Below, piece after piece: positions 1 through 6,206 of a stretch of DNA of 6,435 nt. Made by a program: the position numbers and the translations under genes. How positions within the stretch are numbered: position 1 is the stretch's first letter; each line of letters starts with the position of its first letter. The notes beneath the pieces are model-generated. The model searched no databases and was not told the origin of the DNA. It saw only the letters and a list, made by a program, of their open reading frames with translations. Source of the DNA: Arcobacter sp. UBA7394 (GTDB lineage Bacteria; Campylobacterota; Campylobacteria; Campylobacterales; Arcobacteraceae); contig DKNG01000032.1 of the NCBI GenBank assembly GCA_002470185.1, positions 2,962 through 9,396 of the forward strand. The letters are read 5' to 3'.

Positions 1-480
1 GAGAACTTAAGTGATGGAGTAATAGCTCCATTATTTTATCTTATATGTTTTGGAATAGTGGGTGCTTTCATATATAAAGCTATTAATACTTTGGATTCTA
101 TGGTAGGCTATAGAAATGAAAAATATGAGAACTTTGGTAAAGTATCTGCTATATTAGATGATATAGTAAACTATATACCAGCACGTATAACAGCAGTGTT
201 AATAGCACTTTTTTTCTTCTCAAAATCAGCTCTTTTAGAGTTTGGGAAGTTTGGGAAAAAACATGATAGTTTAAATGCTGGACTTCCTATCTCAGCTATT
301 GCTTTAGGTTTAGGTGTTAAACTAGGCGGTCCTACTTCTTATTTTGGGAAACTAAAAGAAAAGCCGTTTTTTGGTAGAGGTAGAGAAATAATAGAAAATT
401 ATGATGTGCTAAATGCATTATCAATAAAAAGAAAACTAGATATATTTATAATAATTGTATTAATTTTAGGAGTACTATGA
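1..480 (+). CDS. cobD: Adenosylcobinamide-phosphate synthase CobD/CbiB, 3' part (5' end outside window)
   Basis: Inner-membrane protein of late cobalamin (B12) synthesis; the family joins adenosylcobyric acid to an aminopropanol-type side chain to give adenosylcobinamide (phosphate). The frame is open from base 1, so 159 C-terminal residues are visible, about half of the usual length near 300. The visible part begins ENLSDGVIAPLFY, a well conserved CobD segment, followed by NTLDSMVGYRNEKY and the LDDIVNYIPARIT block, then GGPTSYFGKLKEKPFFG near residue 120 of the fragment. Hydrophobic stretches lie at about residues 7-28 and 64-77, and the protein ends in a hydrophobic tail (IFIIIVLILGVL). 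The GTG at 58 lies inside the conserved region and is not the start. The stop TGA at 478-480 overlaps the start of the next gene, which suggests translational coupling. Family assignment is by recognised motifs; the symbol cobD rather than cbiB is a naming choice. Confidence 0.9.
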   Translation, partial: ENLSDGVIAPLFYLICFGIVGAFIYKAINTLDSMVGYRNEKYENFGKVSAILDDIVNYIPARITAVLIALFFFSKSALLEFGKFGKKHDSLNAGLPISAIALGLGVKLGGPTSYFGKLKEKPFFGRGREIIENYDVLNALSIKRKLDIFIIIVLILGVL

Positions 481-902
481 TGACTTATGAAGAGTGGTTT
501 ATTAAGCAAGGTAACCTTCATGCAAATGTAATGAAGAAACTAACTGATAAATCAATTGATGAGGTTATAGAGTATTTTAGATTTGACAACATGGTTAAAA
601 ATGAACCAGATTTTTGTCCTTTATACAAAGACAATAAAAAGTGCCATGATTACGAAGATTTAAACTGCTACTTATGTGCCTGTCCAAACTTTAGATTTAA
701 GATGGAAGGTTTTGAAGAAGTTGAAGGCAGAACACTATTTTCAAAGTGTAATATCAACTCAAAAGATGGAGCTCAGTACAAAGGGGATGATTATATTCAC
801 CAAAACTGCTCTGGCTGTATTGTGCCTCATAGGGCCAAATATATTAAAAACAAATTCTCAAGAGATTGGTTTGAAGTTATGAAAGATGTTAGAGGTTCTT
901 AA
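477..902 (+). CDS. Small cysteine-rich protein, probable metal-binding 'cysteine-rich small domain' family
   Basis: Soluble 141-residue protein without signal peptide or membrane segment. It has eight cysteines: C47, C56, C64, C67, C69, C91, C111 and C114, with H57, H108 and H118 close by. The blocks FCPLY, KKCHDY, NCYLCACP and NCSGCIVPH resemble the cysteine-rich small domain family (which I recall as Pfam zf-like, PF04071), whose members often sit beside or are fused to cobalamin genes. Metal or Fe-S binding is inferred from the cysteine spacing. The N-terminal 45 residues are probably helical. The gene overlaps cobD by ATGA at 477-480, so the two are likely co-translated. AGGAG at 468-472 lies 4 bases before the ATG at 477 and 7 before the in-frame ATG at 480, so the second ATG may be the true start. 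The stop TAA at 900-902 overlaps the convergent kinase stop. Exact function is unknown. Confidence 0.8.
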   Translation: MMTYEEWFIKQGNLHANVMKKLTDKSIDEVIEYFRFDNMVKNEPDFCPLYKDNKKCHDYEDLNCYLCACPNFRFKMEGFEEVEGRTLFSKCNINSKDGAQYKGDDYIHQNCSGCIVPHRAKYIKNKFSRDWFEVMKDVRGS

Positions 903-909
903 TCCTCTA
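890..909. terminator. Small hairpin over the shared convergent stop codons, possible bidirectional terminator
   Basis: TAGAGG at 890-895 pairs with CCTCTA at 904-909 around an 8-base loop that contains TTAA, the shared stop-codon overlap at 899-902. It is the only obvious inverted repeat at this gene junction. The stem is short (6 bp) and the T-runs on either side are weak (ATCATCTTTAT on plus, AACATCTTTCAT on minus), so terminator function is uncertain. Confidence 0.3.
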
Positions 910-2125
910 TCATCTTTATAACAAAGTGGTTTTTCCCATCTTCATAATAATATTTTAGTTTGTAACCATGAAGGGTTACAATAGTTTTTACAATATAAAG
1001 ACCAAGTCCGAATCCATCACTTCTTTTTTCTTCTTGACAGAAGGCTTCTGTATAATACTCTAGTTCATGGCTTAAAGGTTCACCTTGTGAACTAATATTT
1101 ATCTCTTCTTTTGATGCAATAATAATTGCTTTTTTATTAGGTGAGAATTTAATAGCATTGTCAATTAAGTTTTTAAGTGCAATTGAGAACATATAAATAT
1201 CAACATCAAATTTAAAATCTCTAATTTTAGAAGCGATATTCTCAGGATTTACCATCATGATTTCTAATGTTTTATTATAGATATTAAAGAAAGATGAATT
1301 CTCTTTGTAGATCATTCTATTATGTGAAGTTAGCTTCTCTACAGTTGCAAGCTCTTTAATAATATCATCCATTCTTCTAAATGCTTTTTGAAGATTTTCT
1401 CTTGTCTTATCATCATCAAGTGTTTCTGCAATAAACATAGCTTTTGTAATAGGTGTTTTAAGCTCATGCATCATATTTCGCATAAACAGATCTTTTGATT
1501 TTGTTTGATTGCTAATAATTGTGATAGCCTCATTAAAACTTTTTGCAATAGTTCCTATTTCATCATTACTTACACTTCTAATTTTAATATCTTTATTACC
1601 GTTTGAAAATTCGATAATCTGTTTATTAAGTAGTCTTAATGGTAATAGTTTTCTTTTTAGTGTTACATATAAAAATAGTAAAGTAACTAAAGATAAAATC
1701 ATAGCAATGATAATAATCGCAAAACTATAGTTATGATTTCTTACATCTTTTAACATGATGTTATATCCATATTGTTGTACATAAATATAGTAATTTTGAT
1801 TATATTTATAAACTCTATAAGTTCCTAAATAGTTTTGAGTAATAGTAAGTTCTTGGGCTTGTTTGATGATTTCAAGTTTATGGTCTCTATCATCAATAGG
1901 TTTTACTTTGAATTTTTTGAATAGTTTTAATAAAGCTTCAGATGTTGGGAAGTTCTGAAAAGTACTCAAAAAATTCTCAGCAATAAGTTCATATCTATTT
2001 TGTAAGTTAATCTCATGTCTTTGTTTATCAAAATTAATAAATATTGAAAAAGTAATTATCACAGCAACAAAGGCTAATGAAAATATTATATTAATAAAGG
2101 TAGAAATTGAGATGTGTCTTATCAT
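899..2125 (-). CDS. cprS: Membrane sensor histidine kinase, ArsS/CprS type
   Basis: Sensor kinase of 408 residues that should phosphorylate the regulator encoded just upstream. Order of parts: membrane segment at about 8-30; periplasmic domain 31-132 (tyrosine-rich near 103-121); second membrane segment at about 134-155; HAMP linker at about 157-208 with the DEIG motif at 188-191; dimerisation/phosphoacceptor helix with H220 in MMHELKTPITK; ATP-binding domain with the N box around N319-N323 (NLIDNAIKFSP) and the glycine-rich GFGLGLYIVK at 371-380. The usual DxGxG box is replaced by SSQGEPL at about 345-351, so it is degenerate. The start ATG overlaps the regulator stop by ATGA (2122-2125); an AGGA lies 11 bases upstream of it. 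The symbol rests on synteny with htrA-cprR-cprS of Campylobacter jejuni; H. pylori ArsS is the other close family reference. The signal sensed cannot be read from the sequence. Confidence 0.88.
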   Translation of the reverse strand: MIRHISISTFINIIFSLAFVAVIITFSIFINFDKQRHEINLQNRYELIAENFLSTFQNFPTSEALLKLFKKFKVKPIDDRDHKLEIIKQAQELTITQNYLGTYRVYKYNQNYYIYVQQYGYNIMLKDVRNHNYSFAIIIIAMILSLVTLLFLYVTLKRKLLPLRLLNKQIIEFSNGNKDIKIRSVSNDEIGTIAKSFNEAITIISNQTKSKDLFMRNMMHELKTPITKAMFIAETLDDDKTRENLQKAFRRMDDIIKELATVEKLTSHNRMIYKENSSFFNIYNKTLEIMMVNPENIASKIRDFKFDVDIYMFSIALKNLIDNAIKFSPNKKAIIIASKEEINISSQGEPLSHELEYYTEAFCQEEKRSDGFGLGLYIVKTIVTLHGYKLKYYYEDGKNHFVIKMIED

Positions 2126-2790
2126 ACTAATTGATATCCTATTCCTCTTACAGATTTAATGTAAGTTCTTGACTTATCAATTTTCCCTAGTTTTGTTCTA
2201 ATTCTAGAGATAATAACATCAATATTTTTTAGTGATGAGTCATCTTCAATATGATCACTAGCATAAATGAAATCTTCTCTTGCTATAACTCCACCATTTC
2301 TTTGAATAAGTAGTTTTAAAATATCATATTCTGCTAAAGTAAGAGTTAATGATTTATCTTGAAAAATAATTTGCATATCATCTTCTTTTACTTCAAAAAT
2401 AGAGTTTGATATTTCATCTTTTTTTGTTTCAGGATTAAGTGTATCTACTCTTTTTAAAATAGTTTTTATTCTTGCTTGTAATTCTCTAGGATTATAAGGT
2501 TTTGGAAGATAATCATCAGCACCTCTCTCTAGTCCCATTACTTTGTCCAAGATATCATCTCTTGCACTTGAAATAATAATTGGTATTTCAGATTTTTCTC
2601 TAATTTTTGGAATTAATTCTAAACCATCAATTTCTGGTAATGTTAAATCTAAAATTAGAAGTTTATAATCCTTATCAATACTAAGCATAGATAATCCATT
2701 ATATGGACTATCTGTGTTAGTTACCTCTATATCAAATGATGCTAAATAATCACTGATGATTTGAGCTAACTCTAAATCATCTTCTATCAT
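2122..2790 (-). CDS. cprR: OmpR-family response regulator (CprR-like); true start probably upstream at 2802 or 2805
   Basis: Two-domain DNA-binding response regulator, cognate to the overlapping kinase. Numbered from the ATG at 2790 (222 residues), the receiver domain covers about 1-115: acidic pocket D4/D5, phosphoacceptor D48 in LLILDLTLPEIDG, switch residues S74/S75, and K97 in LPKPYNP. A winged-helix DNA-binding domain covers about 130-222 and ends in the typical SVRGIGYQLV. This ATG has no Shine-Dalgarno and would cut off the first receiver strand, because in-frame codons upstream read IIKVL before MIEDD, the normal receiver opening. An AGGA at 2812-2815 sits 6 bases before an in-frame ATA (2803-2805) and 9 before an ATT (2800-2802); no ATG, GTG or TTG lies between. 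The protein therefore probably starts at one of these, giving 226 or 227 residues. It directly follows htrA. The symbol rests on synteny with C. jejuni htrA-cprRS. Confidence 0.9.
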   Translation of the reverse strand: MIEDDLELAQIISDYLASFDIEVTNTDSPYNGLSMLSIDKDYKLLILDLTLPEIDGLELIPKIREKSEIPIIISSARDDILDKVMGLERGADDYLPKPYNPRELQARIKTILKRVDTLNPETKKDEISNSIFEVKEDDMQIIFQDKSLTLTLAEYDILKLLIQRNGGVIAREDFIYASDHIEDDSSLKNIDVIISRIRTKLGKIDKSRTYIKSVRGIGYQLV

Positions 2791-2799
2791 TAGTACTTT

Positions 2800-2815
2800 A
2801 ATTATGACGAATCCT
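2800..2815 (-). promoter_or_regulatory. Ribosome binding site and probable non-canonical ATA/ATT start of the response regulator
   Basis: On the minus strand, AGGA (2815-2812) directly follows the htrA stop TAA (2818-2816). It is 6 bases from ATA (2805-2803) and 9 bases from ATT (2802-2800), both in frame with the regulator, but 21 bases from the ATG at 2790. Starting here restores the conserved first receiver strand (KVLMIEDD). The placement next to the htrA stop also fits translational coupling. A sequencing or assembly error in the start codon is the main alternative. Confidence 0.6.
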
Positions 2816-4234
2816 TTATTTAGTTACGAATAGAATTGTTTGACCATATCTATTAACATATACTCTTTTGTGTTTATTATTGTATTTTGTTAATGCAGTT
2901 TCAATATTTGCAAAGTTTTTAATTTCAATATCTTCAATTTGAATGATAATATCACCAGATTGGAAACCAGTTTTTTCTGCTTTTGACTTAGGAGCAACAT
3001 CTGAAATTAAAATACCATTTGCATCAGGAGCTAACCTAAACTGTTTTTGCATATTTACATCAATTGCTGATAGTTTTAATCCACCAAGAACTCTACCATT
3101 ATTAGATTGTACATGAACTAGAGAGTCTCTATTTCCTAATACGATGTCTAATTTGATATTTTTCTTATCTCTTTCAACTTCAATGGCAACTTTTTGATTT
3201 GGTTTAAATGAGGCAACTACATTTTGTAATGAAGTTCTATCAGTAATTTTTTTAGAATTAATTGTATAAATTAAATCCCCTCTTTTAAGACCATATTTAG
3301 CAGCAGGAGAATCAGGAGATACATCTAAAACTAAAGCACCTTTTTTATGATTATAAACTTTTTCTAATGATTGATCTAAATCACTAATTGATACACCTAG
3401 GTAACCTCTTGTTACTTTTCCATCTGAAACTAGTTTTTTAACTACATCTCTTACCATATCAACAGGAATTGCAAATCCAATACCGTTGTTTCCACCAGAT
3501 TTAGAAATGATTGCAGTATTAATACCAATTAAAGCACCTCTAGAATCTACAAGGGCACCACCTGAATTTCCAGGGTTAATTGAAGCATCTGTTTGGATAT
3601 AGTTTTCGTATCTGTTAATTCCAACTTTATTTTTATTAAGTGCAGAAATAATACCTTGAGTTACCGTACTACCGATACCAAATGGATTACCAATAGCAAA
3701 AATCATATCTGCAATCTTAAGTGATTTAGAATGTCCTAGTTTAATAGGCGTTAAATTCTTTGCTTCAATTTTAATTACAGCAATATCACTATCTGAATCT
3801 CTACCAATTAATTTTGCATTATATTCAGTAGTTCCATTTCCAATTGTTACAGAGATTTCTTCTGCATTTTCAATTACGTGATTGTTTGTAACGATATATC
3901 CATTTTTAGAAACAATAACACCAGAACCTAGCGATCTTTGTACTCTATTTTGTTTAAACTGGTTACCAAATTGGTCTCCAAAAAATCTTTTGAAAAATGG
4001 ATCATTAAACATTTGTAATGGCAAGTTTTGCATATTTGTATCAACATGTCTTTTTGCTGAAATATTTACAATTGAATTCATTGATTTTTTAATACTATTA
4101 TTAAAAGATAAAATCTGGTTTGCAGAATTTGGGGCAACTCTAGTTGGATTTTTTTCCATCATATCAAAGTTAATTGACTCTGCGAATAGTTGACTAGCGA
4201 TTAAAGTGGAAGCTAACAAAAGTTTTTTCTTCAC
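2816..4234 (-). CDS. htrA: Periplasmic serine protease/chaperone HtrA (DegP family)
   Basis: Envelope quality-control protease that degrades or refolds damaged periplasmic proteins; in Campylobacter and Helicobacter the secreted form also cleaves host junction proteins. The 472 residues fit the family length. A signal peptide covers about 1-18 (MKKKLLLASTL..., cleavage probably after LFA). The trypsin-like domain at about 45-265 carries the catalytic triad H119 (TNNHVI), D150 (SDSDIAVIKI) and S224 (GNSGG). Two PDZ domains follow: about 275-367 (opening GYLGV) and about 382-470. All catalytic residues are present, so the enzyme should be active. The start is GTG, 6 bases after AAAAGGA, and no better start exists upstream. 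It is the first gene of a probable operon with the regulator and kinase, as in C. jejuni, where the CprRS system has been linked to htrA expression. Confidence 0.96.
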   Translation of the reverse strand: MKKKLLLASTLIASQLFAESINFDMMEKNPTRVAPNSANQILSFNNSIKKSMNSIVNISAKRHVDTNMQNLPLQMFNDPFFKRFFGDQFGNQFKQNRVQRSLGSGVIVSKNGYIVTNNHVIENAEEISVTIGNGTTEYNAKLIGRDSDSDIAVIKIEAKNLTPIKLGHSKSLKIADMIFAIGNPFGIGSTVTQGIISALNKNKVGINRYENYIQTDASINPGNSGGALVDSRGALIGINTAIISKSGGNNGIGFAIPVDMVRDVVKKLVSDGKVTRGYLGVSISDLDQSLEKVYNHKKGALVLDVSPDSPAAKYGLKRGDLIYTINSKKITDRTSLQNVVASFKPNQKVAIEVERDKKNIKLDIVLGNRDSLVHVQSNNGRVLGGLKLSAIDVNMQKQFRLAPDANGILISDVAPKSKAEKTGFQSGDIIIQIEDIEIKNFANIETALTKYNNKHKRVYVNRYGQTILFVTK

Positions 4235-4264
4235 AATATATCCTTTTGAATTTTTGATTAAATA

Positions 4265-4270
4265 ATTGTA
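4265..4270 (-). promoter_or_regulatory. Candidate -10 element of the htrA operon promoter
   Basis: On the minus strand TACAAT (one mismatch to TATAAT) lies about 30 bases upstream of the htrA GTG in an AT-rich region. No good -35 element is found 17 bases upstream (AAAAAT), which is common for main sigma factor promoters in Campylobacterota. TTTATA just upstream is an alternative. The assignment is by motif and position only. Confidence 0.4.
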
Positions 4271-4301
4271 GGGTATAAATGTAAACTATTTTTCAATCAA
4301 T

Positions 4302-4320
4302 AGTTAATAAAAAGTTAATA
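4302..4320 (-). repeat. Direct repeat TATTAACT x2 with 11-base period upstream of htrA
   Basis: The minus strand reads TATTAACT at 4320-4313 and again at 4309-4302, an exact 8-base direct repeat with an 11-base step. It lies about 35-50 bases upstream of the candidate htrA -10. OmpR/PhoB-type regulators commonly bind tandem direct repeats with about one helical turn spacing, so this could be an operator for the regulator of the same operon. The distal copy also forms part of the T-rich tail of the ilvD terminator, so chance similarity is possible. Confidence 0.4.
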
Positions 4321-4346
4321 TAAACCAAGGCTAAAGCCTCGGTTTA
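4321..4346 (-). terminator. Rho-independent terminator of ilvD
   Basis: TAAACCAAGGCT at 4321-4332 and AGCCTCGGTTTA at 4335-4346 form an inverted repeat of 12-base arms with one mismatched pair, around a central AA. It begins 8 bases past the ilvD stop on the minus strand and is followed there by a T-rich stretch (TATTAACTTTTTATT). The interrupted T-run makes it slightly imperfect, but the position fits well. Confidence 0.8.
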
Positions 4347-4353
4347 TTGGTTG

Positions 4354-6042
4354 TTATAAGTCAGTTTTTAAAACAGCACCTGAACTTGCATTCGTAACTA
4401 GTGCTCTATATTGTCCTAACCACTTTGAGTTTAGAGGTTTTTTAATAGGAGTGAAGTTTGCTTTTCTTTTTGCAATTTCTTCTTCAGATAAATCTACAGA
4501 TAATAAATATGCATCAACATCAATGTTAATAATATCACCATCTTCTAATAATCCGATCATTCCACCTTCAGCAGCTTCAGGTGATACGTGACCAATTGAG
4601 GCACCTCTTGTAGCTCCTGAGAATCTACCATCAGTAATAAGCGCAACAGTGTCACCCATACCCATACCCATAATTAATGAAGTAGGAGCTAGCATCTCTT
4701 GCATACCTGGACCACCTCTTGGACCTTCATATCTAATTACTACAACATCACCGTGAGTAACCTTACCACCAATGATTCCAGCAATAGCTTCTGCTTGCCC
4801 ATTAAAACATACAGCTTTACCAGAAAGTGCTCTTGCACCTGTGATACCAGCAGTTTTAATTACAGCACCTTGCTCAGCTAGGTTACCATATAAAATAGCT
4901 AATCCACCAACATCAGAATATGGATTATCAATAGTATGAATAATATTTGTATCTTTAATATAAGCGTCAGCAATTTTTTCTAAAGTTGATTCACCCATAA
5001 TAGTTAAGTTATCAAGTAAAATATCATCACCTCTTTTACTCATCTCTTTCATTACTGCATTTACACCACCAGCTTTGTTAATATCTTCCATGTGAACAGT
5101 AGATAATGATGGAGAAATCTTAGCAATATGAGAAACTCTTTTAGAGATTTTATTAATATCTTCTAAATTGAAGTTTACATCAGCTTCTCTTGCGATTGCT
5201 AACATATGTAATACTGTGTTTGAAGAACCACCCATTGCCATATCAACAGCAAATGCATTTCTTACAGCATTTTCATTAAGAATATTTCTTAATTTGAATT
5301 TTTCTCTTGCTTGTTCATCTTTAGCAATCTCACAAATTCTTTTTGCAGCTTGTCTATATAATACTTCTCTCTCAGGAGTTAAAGCTAAGATTGTTCCATT
5401 TCCAGGAAGAGCAATACCCATAGCTTCCATTAATGTATTCATTGAGTTTGCAGTAAACATACCAGAACATGAACCACCACTTGGACATGCATTACATTCG
5501 ATATCTTTTAAGTCTTCATCAGACATTTCACCAGCTTCATGTTTTCCAACAGCTTCAAAAGCAGTTGCTAAATCAATTGGCTCACCATCTTTAGTATGAC
5601 CTTTTTGCATTGGTCCACCTGATACAAATACAGTAGGAACATCAACTCTTAATGCACCCATAATCATACCTGGAACAATTTTGTCACAGTTTGGAATTGC
5701 AATCATTGCATCTAATTTGTGTGCATTCATTACAGTTTCAATAGAGTTTGCAATTAGTTCTCTTGAAGGTAACGAGAATAACATCCCGTCATGACCCATT
5801 GCAATACCGTCATCAACACCAATAGTATTAAATTCAAATGGAACACATCCATTCTTTTTGATTTCATCTTTTATAATTGCAGATACTTTATCTAAGAAAA
5901 AGTGTCCTGGGATTAACTCAATAAATGAGTTTGCTACCCCAATAAATGGCTTATCAAAATCTTCGTCTTGTAAACCTGTAGCTCTTAATAGTGACCTATG
6001 AGGTGTTCTATCAAATCCTTTTTTTATTTCATCACTTCTCAA
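4354..6042 (-). CDS. ilvD: Dihydroxy-acid dehydratase IlvD
   Basis: Converts 2,3-dihydroxy-isovalerate and 2,3-dihydroxy-3-methylvalerate to the 2-keto acids that precede valine, leucine and isoleucine; cytoplasmic Fe-S and Mg2+ enzyme. It has 562 residues, typical of the shorter IlvD group (E. coli about 616). Visible motifs: [12 protein letters not shown] at 76-87 (Mg2+ aspartate D78), [10 protein letters not shown] at 117-126 with cluster ligand C119 and metal-binding D120/K121, [15 protein letters not shown] with cluster ligand C192, [13 protein letters not shown] at 438-450, and [10 protein letters not shown] at 471-480 with the catalytic serine S475. The first-cysteine position of [2Fe-2S] members reads IPGHFFL here, with glycine as in the E. 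coli [4Fe-4S] enzyme. The start is TTG with AAAAGGA 6 bases upstream; an in-frame TAG just before it rules out extension. It appears monocistronic, with its own promoter candidate and terminator. Confidence 0.97.
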   Translation of the reverse strand: MRSDEIKKGFDRTPHRSLLRATGLQDEDFDKPFIGVANSFIELIPGHFFLDKVSAIIKDEIKKNGCVPFEFNTIGVDDGIAMGHDGMLFSLPSRELIANSIETVMNAHKLDAMIAIPNCDKIVPGMIMGALRVDVPTVFVSGGPMQKGHTKDGEPIDLATAFEAVGKHEAGEMSDEDLKDIECNACPSGGSCSGMFTANSMNTLMEAMGIALPGNGTILALTPEREVLYRQAAKRICEIAKDEQAREKFKLRNILNENAVRNAFAVDMAMGGSSNTVLHMLAIAREADVNFNLEDINKISKRVSHIAKISPSLSTVHMEDINKAGGVNAVMKEMSKRGDDILLDNLTIMGESTLEKIADAYIKDTNIIHTIDNPYSDVGGLAILYGNLAEQGAVIKTAGITGARALSGKAVCFNGQAEAIAGIIGGKVTHGDVVVIRYEGPRGGPGMQEMLAPTSLIMGMGMGDTVALITDGRFSGATRGASIGHVSPEAAEGGMIGLLEDGDIINIDVDAYLLSVDLSEEEIAKRKANFTPIKKPLNSKWLGQYRALVTNASSGAVLKTDL

Positions 6043-6057
6043 TGTCTATCCTTTTAT

Positions 6058-6069
6058 ATATGTACATAT
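6058..6069. repeat. 12-base perfect palindrome in the ilvD leader
   Basis: ATATGTACATAT reads the same on both strands. It lies between the candidate ilvD -10 and the ilvD Shine-Dalgarno (6049-6055), so it would be in the 5' leader or just past the transcription start. It could be a regulator site or a chance event in AT-rich DNA. Confidence 0.3.
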
Positions 6070-6081
6070 TAAATTGCAGAT

Positions 6082-6087
6082 ATTATA
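6082..6087 (-). promoter_or_regulatory. Candidate -10 element of the ilvD promoter
   Basis: The minus strand reads TATAAT here, an exact -10 consensus, about 40 bases upstream of the TTG start. Transcription would start near 6075, giving a leader of about 33 bases. The -35 position (around 6104-6110) has only weak similarity (CGTTTT or CCGTTT), as is usual for Campylobacterota. Confidence 0.55.
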
Positions 6088-6123
6088 CATTTATTCTATT
6101 AAGAAAACGGTGAGATATGTAAA

Positions 6124-6141
6124 TTTGAAAAGTTTTTCAAA
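6124..6141. repeat. Perfect inverted repeat TTTGAAAA-GT-TTTTCAAA upstream of the tRNA promoter
   Basis: Eight-base arms at 6124-6131 and 6134-6141 are exact reverse complements around GT. The repeat ends 6 bases before the -35 of the tRNA promoter, about -59 to -42 relative to the expected start, where UP elements or activator sites lie. It is also upstream of ilvD. Function is inferred from position only. Confidence 0.4.
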
Positions 6142-6147
6142 AAACCC

Positions 6148-6176
6148 TTGACAATAAAAGAAAAAGCTATTATAAT
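6148..6176 (+). promoter_or_regulatory. Consensus sigma-70 promoter of the tRNA-Leu/tRNA-Ser unit
   Basis: TTGACA at 6148-6153 and TATAAT at 6171-6176, both exact consensus, are separated by 17 bases. Transcription should begin near 6183, about 40 bases before tRNA-Leu. A full -35 consensus stands out in a genome of this type and fits a strong stable-RNA promoter. Confidence 0.88.
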
Positions 6177-6188
6177 TCCAGTCCAAAT

Positions 6189-6206
6189 TAAGAAGAACAC
6201 TTCTTA
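6189..6206 (+). other. Hairpin in the tRNA transcript leader
   Basis: TAAGAAG (6189-6195) pairs perfectly with CTTCTTA (6200-6206) around the loop AACA. A second, weaker hairpin, ACTA (6210-6213) with TAGT (6219-6222), abuts the first base of tRNA-Leu. Both lie between the promoter and the mature tRNA. They may guide 5' processing of the precursor; this is an inference. No long T-run follows, so it is not a clear terminator. Confidence 0.4.

Noticed and set aside
58..60. GTG as start of the cobD-like gene
   Set aside because: The frame is open to base 1 and the residues before it (ENLSDGVIAPLFY) are conserved CobD sequence, so the gene is cut by the window edge.
676..882. 68-codon open frame inside the cysteine-rich gene, other frame
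   Set aside because: It lies wholly inside a gene with convincing cysteine motifs and has no ribosome binding site or recognisable features.
1509..1730. Open frame opposite the sensor kinase, hydrophobic translation
   Set aside because: The hydrophobic look arises from the antisense of the kinase membrane/HAMP region; there is no supporting start signal.
3882..4193. 103-codon open frame opposite htrA
   Set aside because: Shadow of the htrA N-terminal coding region, whose protein has all catalytic residues.
4699..4881. 60-codon open frame opposite ilvD
   Set aside because: Shadow frame, serine/threonine-rich low-complexity translation, no ribosome binding site.
5168..5599. 143-codon open frame opposite ilvD
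   Set aside because: Antisense of a highly conserved enzyme; the translation resembles no family and is explained by codon bias.
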